Counted from the stretch's first letter, positions 50,364 to 61,858 are shown. The stretch is DNA of 64,000 nucleotides from Aphanomyces cochlioides (GCA_019828595.1 JAHQRK010000008.1:682001-746000), one strand, 5' to 3'. Made by a program: numbers and translations. The notes: generated from the sequence alone by a model not told the origin.

Positions 50364-52164
50364 CTTCCTCCACTCCGAAATAATTGATCATTCTTGGGAT
50401 TTTTCAAACTCCGAAATAATTGATCAAAATTTTCAATACTTATATCAAGTGTATTATTTCCTGACATCACCATTCGAATAAAAACGTGAACGTTAAATTG
50501 TCAATCAATTTATCAAGAGCCTCAAACGTCAGTGAGTGCAAAATTTTCCAAGGCATTCAGAATGTCCCATTCATCTCTCAATTTAAAGAATTCATCAACC
50601 ACTGCGTTTGCATGACTTGTCGCATCCACTGAGTTGACGATAGAAATTGCCTCTTTGTACGTGTTTACAGGGCATACAGCATTGTCCGCAAGAGTTCCAT
50701 CAGCCATTTTCATTTTCTTTGACAGATGGGGCAATTTGAATTTGTTGTTCCCTTTGTCTTCGAAGATTGCAACGAGTACATGTTGAAACGACACCCAAAT
50801 CTTCTGCAATGTTTCAAGCGGGTACTCGTCGAATAATCGCTTCACGAGAGCAATAAGGCAATCAATTGACTTGGGGTTGTGCTTTTTTTGCAAAGCTTGG
50901 ATTGATGAAAAAATCCAAGGTCAAGGCAATTTGTGTCCGGTGAGTTTGCAGGTTGAGCTCGAATATAAAACGCAAAGCCACTGTCTCTGTAACTTCTGAA
51001 GCGTTCTTGGATAATGTAATCGTGATAGGCACATGTAAACGAGCATTGTCATGTTGGAGAACGATGTGAGTCAGATGTTCGTCTTCATCACGAGGCCATA
51101 TCTCCACAATACGCGATAGAACATTGTTCATGAGAAGTTCTCGATAAACATCCATTGTGCCAGACTTTGGCTTCGTCTCGATTGTACCTCGAGGACGATT
51201 TTTACTGCTTCGTTGTGCAGGTACATGATCAACAATTTCCCAGGCGTCAATTTTCCCGTCAAACCATTCTCCACTGTGGGCCACTCGTGGACGGGCAATT
51301 GCGACAAGAAACATGACCTTAATGGCAGCCTGAGCGCTTGAATCTTGTCTATGTGGTGGTTCTTCATCAGGAGCAAGGTAATAGCAATTGTTTCTGAACT
51401 TCATGAGAAACCATTTCTCATCAAGATGAACCAAGTTGAACATATCATTCAGTTCCATGGACGGTGAAATAAACGACAATGCATAGTTCATGCGTGCAAT
51501 TCCATTTGTCTCGTTGAGCAAGGGCTTTACACGACTACCACGACGTTTAATCATGGCCCGTTGTAAATATCGATGAAGCGTGGCTTCTCCAATTACTATC
51601 CATTTATCAGTGTTATTCTTCAAGGACAAATTACCCAACGCTTTTGCTGTACTTCCGAAGGTCTGACGATCTTCGAAAGGAATTGCTTTTAGAGCAGTAG
51701 ATAGCGTCTCGGGTGTGTAGATTGGCTTTCGGCCGACGTTTCCTTTCTTCTTCATTCGTACATTTGCGCCAGGATCTGGACCATTGCAGTTTGATGACTT
51801 GAGTAGAGTCCAAATTCGTCTAATTGTGATCGGCGAGACGTTGTATTGAAGTGCCAGAGCCTTGTACAAAGACGTTTTCTTGGAGAGCTTTCCATTTGAC
51901 ACTTGGAGCAACAGAGCGCGGGCCACTTCTTCGCGCTGTTGGTCTGTGAGAACTGTGTACATCATGTTGACATGGGAAATGTATACGTGATGTCAAATTC
52001 TCGGTTAAATATGTCAAAGTCGTCATTTCACAGGAAAGACACGTGCATTGTGTTTATTGGCTGCTTCCGACTAATTTAAGCCAATCCACGAAGCCAAATA
52101 TGGAAGAATGGCCATAATTGGCAAAAAAATCGAAAATTGATCAATTATTTCGGAGCGGAGGAAG
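50364..52164 (-). mobile_element. Tc1/mariner-type transposon in copia gag
   Basis: Terminal inverted repeats starting CTTCCTCC (left CTTCCTCCACTCCGAAATAA, right with one difference), about 27 bp long, flanked by TA at 50362-50363 and 52165-52166, the mariner target duplication. A second copy of the CTCCGAAATAATTGATCA motif lies just inside the left end (about 50409). 1801 bp with one transposase gene on the minus strand. Confidence 0.92.
50522..51965 (-). pseudogene. Mariner-like transposase, two frame changes
   Basis: ATG 51963-51965. Helix-turn-helix N-terminus (residues 10-70, VSPITIRRIWTLLKSS), a GRKPIYTPETL linker, then the catalytic core: LVHLDEKWFLMKF (first Asp) and HIVLQHDNARLHV (second Asp). 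The third block PANSPDTNCLDLGFF is present but in a shifted frame (about 50925-50970), and the C-terminal part (LQKIWVSFQHVLVAIFEDKG, 50522-50893) is in another, around an A-run. The three D blocks in order make the family secure; the frameshifts suggest inactivity unless they are sequence errors. Confidence 0.85.
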
Positions 52165-53134
52165 TACATGAACACTTTTGATGGCACCAATTTTGTCCAA
52201 TGGCATACGCCCATCATGGCCTATATGGAACTCAAGGATTGTGCCCAAATTTTCAAGAATTTACCTCGAACTGCAGAAGATTATAACTCCAAGAATATAT
52301 TAGCGCGAGTAATTATACTTGCTGCTATTGATGACTTACACGCGCGCATAGTATATACCACTGAAGATGCCGTCCAAATGATGAAGATTCTTCGTGACCG
52401 TTATGGTAACAAGTCCTTCGTTGGTCATGGACGCCTAATTGACGAAGTTACCCACATGCGCATGCGTCACAACGAAACACCTCGCTCTTATTGCGACCGG
52501 TTCGACCTTCCTATTAAAGATGCCACCACCAATGCAGGCATTAAATTCTCTGACGAACAAGTCGTTCATTTCTTCCTTAATGGTTTGGACTCACGTTTCA
52601 ACACGTTCGTGCAACTTCAAAGTCACCTTTTGCAACGCACTCCTATTGACGCCTCGACGCTTTCGCTCATCACCACGGAACTTCTCCAAGCGTATAACCG
52701 TGAGCAAGCGCGATCAAACAGTCCACCACTGACTCCAGTCGATGAAGCTGCTCTGTCCCTTCGTCGTAATCAACGACGCAAACCACGTCGCAACGGACCT
52801 GCTCAACCCGACACCAATAACGGAACCGTTTGTGCTTATTGCAACATACCAAACCACACTGAAGCCAACTGTGGTCGGAAGCGACGCGACCAGCGTCAAC
52901 AGACTTCTCAATCCAACCAACGTCGTGTCCAATTCCAACCATCTCCCACGACCTCTCTTGCGTCTCAGACTGCCGGAAACACACGTCGCAATGTCCGCTC
53001 GTCTGCATGCATGCTGACATTAGGCCTCACTATACTCTCAATGCCTTCTCCCGCTTCGTCATCTGCGTGGATCCTTGACTCTGGCGCATCGGATCATTTC
53101 TGCAACGAAGCTGCATGGTTTGAAGACTTCAACC

Positions 53135-54295
53135 ATTTGAGGGTATAGTTCGAGCTGCCAATGGAAGTGACATGCCGATTGCAGGCACCGGTTCTGTCTT
53201 ACTTGAGATGAACACACCCACCGGTATCATTCCTGTTCCTCTCCAAGACGTACTGTTCATTCCGAACCTACAGTACAACCTTTTCTCCTTGTCGAGAGTA
53301 ACTGATCGAGGATTCAACTCTCAGTTCCAACGTAATGCTTGCTACATTACTCGCGAAGAAGTTGTGTATGCTCAAGGCTTCAAACATGACAACTTGTACT
53401 ACCTCGACATTGCAAACCCTTTGCCAACTCAGTCGTCTTCCACTACTCACGTTGGTTTGTCCTGGTTGACAACTTCCCCTACTCCAACTTCAGCTGACCT
53501 TTGGCATGGTCGCCTTGGTCATATTAGTGCTGCTGAAACGTGTCAATACACTGATGGCATTGAGCTTCATGACTGCAAACATGCTTTTTGCGAAAGCTGC
53601 CTTGCTGGGAAGCAGTCTCGTTTACCCTTCCCCAAGCGCTCTCTCTCCACAACTTCGGAACCGTTTGCTTTGGTACATTCGGACATTTGTGGACCTATGC
53701 GTCATCCTGCACTTCGCGATCGATCTCGGTATTTCATCACGTTTACCGATGATTATTCGCGTTATGGCTTTGTGTTCTTTCTCAAGAACAAGTCGGATGC
53801 TCTCCAATGCATATATGCTTCAAGGAGTTCACTGCCTATTGCCGCACTCAATTCGATGTACCTGTGCGATGTCTACGGTCCGACAATGGCGGTGAATACT
53901 TCTCGACGTTATTCTCCGAGCTCTTACTCGTGAATGGCATCCAACACGATGCGACCGTTCCGCATACCCCGCAACAAAATGGTGTCAGTGAACGCATGAA
54001 TCGCACTCTCGTCGAATGTGCAAGATCATTGCTTCACTTCTGCAAATCACCTTTGCGATTTTGGGCCGAAGCTGTGTCTCATGCAATGTACTTACGGAAT
54101 CGGACATACTCAGCGTCCACTCCTGGTATGACACCCTTCGAGAAACTATGGAAGTCTAAGCCTGATTTTCGACCACTCGATGATTCCATGTCTTCTCGTG
54201 TTGAGCCTGCTCCACAACAATCACCTGCTGAATCTCCTGTGGACATCCCATTGCCGTCATCACCTTCACAAGGACCAATGTTTCGCCACTCCTGA
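53135..54295 (+). pseudogene. Copia A pre-integrase and integrase
   Basis: Frame 1 (to 53933): MPIAGTGSVLLEMNTP, the pre-integrase block LWHGRLGHISAAETCQY with H..C..C (CESCLAGKQSRLPF), and the first catalytic Asp in HSDICGPMRHPA. After a shift near 53805, frame 2 (53807-54295): RCLRSDNGGEYFS (second Asp), PHTPQQNGVSERMNRTLVEC (Glu) and RFWAEAVSHAMYLRNRT. Then a Ser/Pro-rich linker with loss of the integrase C-terminus. Shifts identical in element C. Confidence 0.85.
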
Positions 54296-54299
54296 GTTT

Positions 54300-55911
54300 G
54301 TTCCCGTCATGATGCCTGCTCCGGCGTCGACAGACTCGACTTCGTCGACGAAAATGCGCTTTGTGAACAGTTTGAGTCCTTGGCACTCAGTTTGTTTCGC
54401 CTTCGACCCGAGGCAAACTCTGAAGTTGATGAACATCAACTGAGCAAGCAACATCGACTTCTCGTTGCTTTAGCCTTGCAATCAACCGGGCTACCTTCGA
54501 CTATACGTCAAGTCCATGCTTCACCAGGGAAAAATGAATGGATTAAGGCTACTGATGCCGAATAAAATTCACCGATTCAACACAAAACTTGGACTCTGTG
54601 TGAACTTCCACCTGACCGTAAACCCTTTGGATGCTCATAGATCTTTACGAAGAAGTACACTACTGATCGTACTTTGTCACGCTACAAAGCACGCCTTGTT
54701 GCTCAAGGTTTCACTCAAGTTGCTGGCGTTGACTACACTGAAGTGTTTGCTCCTGTAATCCGCACTTCGAGCATTCGATTTCTACTAGCTCTTTTTGCGA
54801 TGAGGTCTATGCATATCTGCCACATGGATGTGCAAACTGCTTTCCTCAACGGAAACCTCCAGGAAACACTCTACATGAAGCAACCTCCGGGATATGTCCA
54901 ACCTGGCTCAGAACATCTTGTCTGCCGTTTGAACAAGAGCATCTATGGACTTAAACAATCTTCACGTGAATGGAACTCTGCATTGGACTCTTACTTTAAG
55001 TCAAAACGCTTCACACAACTGAAGTCTGATCCATGCATCTACTTCCGACGTACACCCCAAGGTTTAGTTTTGGTGGGCGTATATGTCGACGACTTCATCC
55101 TTCTGTCCACACACAGACTTAATGGACTCCACGAAGCGTGCCTTATCCGCTCGCTTCACCATGAAGAACTTGGGAACCTTAAATAGGTGTGGTGCTACAC
55201 CCTCGTTGCCATTTCGTAATATAATGTGGTGGGCGAACTGCTCTATCTCACGACGACAACGAGTCTTGATATCGCTTCTACTGTTACATTGCTTCACGGC
55301 ACCTGAACAACCCTGAAGAAGAACATCAACACATCGCTAAGCGTGTACTCCGCTACCTTCAAGGAACGAAAGATTATGGAATACGCTACACCAAGCAAGA
55401 CTCTTTTGACTATCTCATTGAGCTATTCGTCGATGCCGACTATGCCAATGATGCAACCACTCGCAGATCCACCTCGGGTTACTTTCTATTCCTGAATGGG
55501 TGTTTGATCTCGTGGAAATCCAAACTGCAAAACATAGTTGCTTTGTCCACTTCCGAAGCCGAATACATATCCATGTCTTATGGACTACAAGAAGCACTAT
55601 GGCTCAAGTCATTGCTTGAAGAACTCGAGCTTTCTGTCAAACTACCCATCATTGTATATGAAGACAACCAAAGTACAATCAAGATGGCTGAAAACTCAAC
55701 GCTTCATCAACGAACTAAGCACATCGATGTTCGTCATCACTTCATTCGAGACTTAGTCCGCGTGCACATGATCAAGATCGACTATTGCCCCACTAACGAA
55801 ATGCTTGCTGACATGCTAACCAAAGCATTGCCTCGACTAAAGTTTCAAGAGCATCTCTCGAAAGTCATGACCCCTCTCTCTCACTACATCGAAGAAGAAA
55901 GTTTCACTTAG
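54300..55911 (+). pseudogene. Copia A reverse transcriptase and RNase H
   Basis: Linker with a stop (54561-54563), then RT from KARLVAQGFTQVAGVDYTEV to LVLVGVYVDDFILLS. The frame is lost after HHEELGNLK (55184-55186), where a short deletion removes the thumb start present in element C. RNase H resumes at 55504: SWKSKLQNIVALSTSEAEYI, EDNQSTIKMAENST, HIDVRHHFIRDLV and NEMLADMLTKALP, ending at TAG 55909-55911. A purine tract (AGGGGGGAA) follows directly before the LTR. Confidence 0.85.
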
Positions 55912-55918
55912 GGGGGAA

Positions 55919-56112
55919 TGTTGAGACTTCTAGAATGTAATCTCAACTTTCACATTCGAGAAAGGTCTCTTAACTATAAAACAACTTGTATATTGCGTGT
56001 TCCAGAAGACCCCAGAAGACAATCGAAGACAAACGAAGACCACAGAATTCACACTAAGCCTAGCTAGCTTTCATGTTAACCATCTAATTCACTTTCCAAT
56101 TTCCCTTCTAGA
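55919..56112 (+). repeat. Copia A 3' LTR
   Basis: 194 bp; same ends as the 5' LTR with two extra short segments (near CCCAGAAGACAATCG and TTTCATGTTAACC). Followed by ACCTT and element C. Confidence 0.8.
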
Positions 56113-58092
56113 ACCTTGAGCAACAAGGCGTGCTTTGTAGCGTGACAAAGTACGATCAGCAGTGTACTTCTTCGTAAAGATCTATGAGCATCCAAAGGGT
56201 TTACGGTCAGGTGGAAGTTCACACAGAGTCCAAGTTTTGTGTTGAATCGGTGAATTTTATTCGGCATCAGTAGCCTTAATCCATTCATTTTTCCCTGGTG
56301 AAGCATGGACTTGACGTATAGTCGAAGGTAGCCCGGTTGATTGCAAGGCTAAAGCAACGAGAAGTCGATGTTGCTTGCTCAGTTGATGTTCATCAACTTC
56401 AGAGTTTGCCTCGGGTCGAAGGCGAAACAAACTGAGTGCCAAGGACTCAAACTGTTCACAAAGCGCATTTTCGTCGACGAAGTCGAGTCTGTCGACGCCG
56501 GAGCAGGCATCATGACGGGAACAAACTCAGGAGTGGCGAAACATTGGTCCTTGTGAAGGTGATGACGGCAATGGGATGTCCACAGGAGATTCAGCAGGTG
56601 ATTGTTGTGGAGCAGGCTCAACACGAGAAGACATGGAATCATCGAGTGGTCGAAAATCAGGCTTAGACTTCCATAGTTTCTCGAAGGGTGTCATACCAGG
56701 AGTGGACGCTGAGTATGTCCGATTCCGTAAGTACATTGCATGAGACACAGCTTCGGCCCAAAATCGCAAAGGTGATTTGCAGAAGTGAAGCAATGATCTT
56801 GCACATTCGACGAGAGTGCGATTCATGCGTTCACTGACACCATTTTGTTGCGGGGTATGCGGAACGGTCGCATCGTGTTGGATGCCATTCACGAGTAAGA
56901 GCTCGGAGAATAACGTCGAGAAGTATTCACCGCCATTGTCGGACCGTAGACATCGCACAGGTACATCGAATTGAGTGCGGCAATAGGCAGTGAACTCCTT
57001 GAAGCATATATGCATTGGAGAGCATCCGACTTGTTCTTGAGAAAGAACACAAAGCCATAACGCGAATAATCATCGGTAAACGTGATGAAATACCGAGATC
57101 GATCGCGAAGTGCAGGATGACGCATAGGTCCACAAATGTCCGAATGTACCAAAGCAAACGGTTCCGAAGTTGTGGAGAGAGAGCGCTTGGGGAAGGGTAA
57201 ACGAGACTGCTTCCCAGCAAGGCAGCTTTCGCAAAAAGCATGTTTGCAGTCATGAAGCTCAATGCCATCAGTGTATTGACACGTTTCAGCAGCACTAATA
57301 TGACCAAGGCGACCATGCCAAAGGTCAGCTGAAGTTGGAGTAGGGGAAGTTGTCAACCAGGACAAACCAACGTGAGTAGTGGAAGACGACTGAGTTGGCA
57401 AAGGGTTTGCAATGTCGAGGTAGTACAAGTTGTCATGTTTGAAGCCTTGAGCATACACAACTTCTTCGCGAGTAATGTAGCAAGCATTACGTTGGAACTG
57501 AGAGTTGAATCCTCGATCAGTTACTCTCGACAAGGAGAAAAGGTTGTACTGTAGGTTCGGAATGAACAGTACGTCTTGGAGAGGAACAGGAATGATACCG
57601 GTGGGTGTGTTCATCTCAAGTAAGACAGAACCGGTGCCTGCAATCGGCATGTCACTTCCATTGGCAGCTCGAACTATACCCTCAAATGGTTGAAGTCTTC
57701 AAACCATGCAGCTTCGTTGCAGAAATGATCCGATGCGCCAGAGTCAAGGATCCACGCAGATGACGAAGCGGGAGAAGGCATTGAGAGTATAGTGAGGCCT
57801 AATGTCAGCATGCATGCAGACGAGCGGACATTGCGACGTGTGTTTCCGGCAGTCTGAGACGCAAGAGAGGTCGTGGGAGATGGTTGGAATTGGACACGAC
57901 GTTGGTTGGATTGAGAAGTCTGTTGACGCTGGTCGCGTCGCTTCCGACCACAGTTGGCTTCAGTGTGGTTTGGTATGTTGCAATAAGCACAAACGGTTCC
58001 GTTATTGGTGTCGGGTTGAGCAGGTCCGTTGCGACGTGGTTTGCGTCGTTGATTACGACGAAGGGACAGAGTAGCTTCATCGACAGGAGTGA
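56113..58092 (-). pseudogene. Copia element C, gag to integrase part
   Basis: Inverted near-copy of 52733-54709. Several reading frames (integrase 253 and 162 codons, linker 87 codons) translate identically to those of element A, including the frameshifts and stop. It contains the CCHC knuckle, LDSGASDHFC protease motif, integrase core and linker, and joins to the RT part at 49630 across the element A insertion. The 5' end is lost near 58092 at an inverted short fragment. Confidence 0.85.
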
Positions 58093-58148
58093 GTGACGCC
58101 TCGACACTTTCGCTCATCACCACGGAACTTCTTCAAGCGTAAAACTGT
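58093..58148 (+). pseudogene. Short inverted copia gag fragment
   Basis: Plus-oriented match to 52650-52706 of element A (CGCCTCGACRCTTTCGCTCA), directly next to minus-strand element C, marking a small inversion at its 5' side. Confidence 0.65.
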
Positions 58149-58160
58149 GAGAAAACGCCT

Positions 58161-58424
58161 TCAAATGGTCCGCCAGAGTTGATATTTTCCGCAATTACAA
58201 TCAATTCCTGATGCACAACGACCAACAAATTGGTCGCCTTCTGGTTGTTCGAAAATACATCGATTGCCAACATTGCTTAAGCTCCAACCTGCACTGAACC
58301 AGACAGCAACTTTCTGCGGCGCCCCAGGATTGCTAGACAGTTCAGAAGCTGCGCCTTTGCGCAACGAATGAGAACCGATTGCTGCGATTTCGGAACCTAG
58401 CGACAAAATATCCCCTCTACCTTA
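58161..58424 (-). pseudogene. Crypton-like tyrosine recombinase fragment
   Basis: Open frame without ATG reading GSHSLRKGAASELSSNPGAP, with the H-x-x-R catalytic box, then VWFSAGWSLSNVGNRCIFEQ and GDQFVGR. In the family the segment before IF usually carries the Tyr nucleophile (RYIF as I recall it); here it is RCIF, so the nucleophile seems replaced by Cys. Only the C-terminal catalytic part is present. Confidence 0.6.
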
Positions 58425-58867
58425 ATATTGGACAAATTTCTGGCGAATTCAGATTAGCGTAAATGTGCCTAGCATATTGACACGACTCCCCTGTTTGATC
58501 ATTCTTCATCAATGCATAGTCTAAAACAAGAGCGGTGCCTTTGCGTTAAAGTTAAGTTTACTTATGGTAATGACAGAACTACCTCCCACGATATATGGTC
58601 GAGCAAAATTGAAGCTGTCGGCACTGCTCGTGCTATTAAATTCCAACAAAGATTGAGAAATGTGTGTGATGTAATGTTGAGATCGAAATCATCTGATGCT
58701 TGCAAAGCTTGAAGAGCTAAAAACTTGTAGCCTACCGAAGCTTATGTACGACACAGAATCTAAAATCTAGCATTGACTGAAAGTGGAGATTTTCCTTCTT
58801 GAATTGAAATCTGCCCACTCAACTTGAGACGGGCAATTTTCCCCTTAAAACCTTTTTCAAAATCTAA
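58425..58867. other. No gene seen
   Basis: The 66-codon frame at 58512-58712 (+) shows no domain. Confidence 0.35.
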
Positions 58868-59149
58868 GGGTCCGTCTGGCAACCGAAAATATTACAACAA
58901 ATAGGCCCAAAATGCCATTTTGAGGCCAAATTCAATAATTTAGGTCAAAATATGAACTTGTTTATCTCTAAGGGTTTTGCACCAAATCCAATATTTTTGG
59001 TTGGGATATATACGTATATTCACTGGAGGCTCTCAAAATGCCATTTTACGAGATGGAGGTTTTACCTCTATTTTGAATATGCCATAAATCGTTGATCCCA
59101 ATTTAGCTGAAAATGGCATGTTGATTTTGAAATTTTGCCAGACGCACTC
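58868..59149. mobile_element. 282-bp MITE with TAA duplication
   Basis: Ends GGGTCCGTCTGGCAA (left) and TTGCCAGACGCACTC (right), inverted with mismatches, flanked by TAA at 58865-58867 and 59150-59152. Largely A/T-rich interior. A second copy lies inverted at 45857-46097. Confidence 0.6.
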
Positions 59150-60283
59150 TAAGCAATTTAATCAAACATATTCCACAGTCACTTCCATATGAGATTAGAT
59201 GGTGTTGATTTCATTTGAGATTGCACATTTGCACTCATGATGCAAGAATTTCATGGCACTTATGATGCAAGATATCAAGGGATACTACGTTGATTGTTAC
59301 CGCACCTTTTCAACGCCATTTCTGTGGCATTTAATGGAGAAATATATCAAAATTTCCTTCCAAACTGTCGGTATCAAAGGAAGTTGGATGGCATCCTCCC
59401 GGACGCACTCTTGATGATGCTGTGTAAGGTAGCGAGTGATCCGCTGTATTTCAGAGGCTTATTGAGCTCTTGTGTTGCCTCCAACACGCAAGGCTTTGAT
59501 TTCGTCACTGGTTTCTTCTGGGGCAGAAGCGTCGTTTTGATTTCTTTTGGTCTGCGGCATCCGTTTTGCAAATGAAGCTTCGAAAACGGAACTCGCAGCA
59601 CGTCAGTTACGACGTTTCGCAAAAGAAAAATATCATACATTTCTTTAAGTTAAAGCAAACATGTATATTTTTCTCTTGCGATTTGCCACAGTATCCGGAT
59701 TTTTCTCCAAATTTGATTCGATTTTGTTTCGTGAAATATTTTTATTTGGCAATTATCTGTTGTTTAGAAGGTCTTTGTAGAGGATTGAACAACATGCAGT
59801 CACATTTTCTGAAGGCAAATCAAATGAGACAGGCAATGCCTTTCTACCGAAATGAGTCTTCATTGTCAATGATGTAGTTGGCCTTATGCACCATGATCTT
59901 CACAAACTGATCCATACTTTTGCGTATGCCTTCAAGGCTTTTTGCCATTTTTGATTTCATTTCGAAGTGTTTGTTTTCGGCAACTTCCTTTCGCTTTCGA
60001 TTTGCGTTCATTTTTCATTCACATGCTTGGCACGGCGTTGGACAGCAGTCATATGTGTAGTTTCGAGTAGACTAGAATGTGGCGGTGGCTTGTGGTTTTA
60101 AACATCGGACTGCAAACTCTCGGACAGCAATACACTATTATTTTCGTACTCCCGACGCAAAAGCATGATATCACCACCTCGCATGAAGTCACAATTCGCC
60201 ATCGTGTCCCCAACAATTCCATCCATGATACTATAGTGCCGAAAAGGCTTGAAGCGGAACCCTGAATACTTCTGCTTGCGCCC
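59150..60283. other. No supported gene; may hold the C-terminal part of Harbinger ORF1
   Basis: Frames at 59294-59575 (+) and 59566-59877 (+) are unrecognised. The minus-strand stretch 60050-60283 continues the Myb-like ORF frame after its stop (FRFKPFRHYSIMDGIVGDTM), so read-through or an alternative gene end is possible. Confidence 0.3.
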
Positions 60284-60600
60284 TTAGTCCAGCTCCGCCC
60301 ATTTTTCGTCGTCAATGCCTTCCAAGATGTCTCCAGAAAACTTTTTGACAAGCCAAGCATAATCGACGTAGTCTTCTTTCAATCTCTTCCATCGATTCTT
60401 GAGTTGCTTGATATCAGTGATGTTGCCACGACCATCCATCTTGGCCAGTATTCCTTGCCAAGCCGCGTTCTTGAAGCATTTACCACCGCTAGCGACGTCA
60501 TGCGCTCGTCCGGCCGTTTCGACATAATACGCAACGAATTCGTCATCGAGGTCTTGGGACCACTTTGCTGGTCCATCCGCTTGGTTTTTTGCAATTGACG
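60284..60600 (-). pseudogene. Myb/SANT-like Harbinger ORF1 remnant
   Basis: A long minus-strand frame lacking ATG: KWSQDLDDEFVAYYVETAGR, then ASGGKCFKNAAWQGILAKMD and LKNRWKRLKEDYVDYAWLVK, ending in DEKWAELD and TAA 60284-60286. The pattern is the same as in the gene at 6244 (SGGK..KN/RKA.W, LKN.W..L..DY) without its internal stop. No start codon found, so a lost 5' exon or a fragment. Confidence 0.6.
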
Positions 60601-61380
60601 AGGGAGTGAGGATGAGGAAGAATAGACCCTTTATATCTAATCTTTATTCAGTCATAAAGAATAACTCGTCTGACAGGTTTGGAGCTGATCGTGTTCGCTC
60701 GTGATAAACCAGTTCTGGGGCAGGAGTTTTCCAACTGCAATAACCTGCGGCCAAACCAGCCTGTTTTTTCATATAACTCTGTATTTTCGGCGAACATACC
60801 CTTAGACCTCTCGCAATTGGTTTTGTGACAGAATATGGAGACATTAACGCCAGCTGGAGAGAAATGATATAAATAATGTGGTAAACCTTTTGTACGTCCA
60901 TAATATCAGATATCAATCATCTTGACCTTGTTATTATGGACTGAGCTGTTCAGGCATATTTTTGATAAGTTCATTGTCTATCATATCCTCGAGAAGTTCA
61001 GAAATATTTGTTACTCTCTCCTAGCTAGTACTCAGAAATAAGATCCGTTTTGGTGCCAGATTGGCAAAAACTTCAAGACGGTCAGCACGCCTCTGGGCAG
61101 CAAGACAATATGTTATCAAAGTGATCAAAATTTTCAAGAAACAAATAGAATGGGGTTCCATCTCAAACATGTCGGCAGCTTGCAGCAGTGAGAACCAAGT
61201 TAATACAAACTAAATCTACCGCAAAGGCACACTTCATGAAGTACGAAGCCAAAGCTTTTGAATGGCACATAAACAATCGATTTGGACAGAGGTAAAGCTT
61301 CAAAGATCATTTCAACGAAATAATTTCTAACAAGAGGGTAATATTAGATACTCTCGAAGTTGATAGCGATGACAAGGACT
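60601..61380. other. No gene seen
   Basis: The frame 60644-60916 (-) has no recognisable domain. Confidence 0.35.
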
Positions 61381-61858
61381 TTAAATGAGAAGCATAGCAA
61401 GGGCCAAATCATCGCAATGATAGCCACATACGCAGATCCACTCGCTGACGACGTTGTCTGCGTGGAATCCAAAGGCTGCATTGTCGTAGAATGTTCCACT
61501 GATTTTGTAGCTGGCACTGGAATGCCACTGGTAGTGTTTGACGTAGCAGGAGCCACGCCGAGAAGTTTGTCCTCTGAAAGCCCAACCAAGTCGCGCATTT
61601 CATCGCAGTTGGCTTGCTTGAGAGAGTCTTGAAATATCCCATTCACAGTGGTGCAACCCGGCCATGCAGTAAAGAGCTCAATGTCGTTTGCAGTCGCTGA
61701 AGCACCAGTTTGAGTTAACCTGCATAAAAATCAAAAGGAGCAGTGGCTTGTTGATATGCTGTCCAGTTTAGATTTTTCACAATGGCATCGAGCATTTGTT
61801 GTTTTTGGTCTAGCGTACAGCCGATTGCAGCTACGGAGAGAATCAAGATCGAGATCAT
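61381..61858 (-). pseudogene. Elicitin-like pseudogene, sister of 31970
   Basis: ATG 61856-61858 gives a shortened signal peptide MISILILSVAAIG, then CTLDQKQQMLDAIVKNLNWT with Tyr replacing the second Cys (TAYQQ versus TACQQ). A frame change near 61720 and another near 61650 lead to FQDSLKQANCDEMRDLVGLS and the Thr-rich linker; a third near the end restores LALAMLLI before TAA 61381-61383. Confidence 0.75.

Larger units (their letters stand above)
50347..53148 (+). pseudogene. Copia A gag and protease, split by a mariner
   Basis: ATG 50347-50349 gives five complete codons before the mariner insertion and the TA duplication; the frame resumes exactly at 52165 onward (MNTFDGTNFVQWHTPIMAYM). 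The Gag domain covers most of the next 200 codons, followed by an RRNQRRKPRRN basic block and a CCHC knuckle CAYCNIPNHTEANC. Protease: WILDSGASDHFCNEAAWF. TAG 53146-53148 ends the frame just after FNHLR; the conserved continuation (GIVRAANGSDMPIAGTG) is in another frame. The same break is found in element C. Confidence 0.85.
49631..56112 (+). mobile_element. Copia element A, nested in element C
   Basis: LTRs at 49631-49801 and 55919-56112 share TGTTGAGACTTCTAGAATG at the start and CCCTTCTAGA at the end. The 5-bp duplication ACCTT on both sides, and the perfect continuity of element C when A is removed, fix the boundaries. It carries a primer-site-like sequence, a gag interrupted by a mariner, and frameshifted pol. 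The LTRs differ by two small indels and a few bases. Confidence 0.9.

Noticed and set aside
48366..58092. A giant palindrome formed by inverted duplication.
   Set aside because: The ACCTT duplications and LTR ends show a simple nested insertion of one copia into another in opposite orientation.
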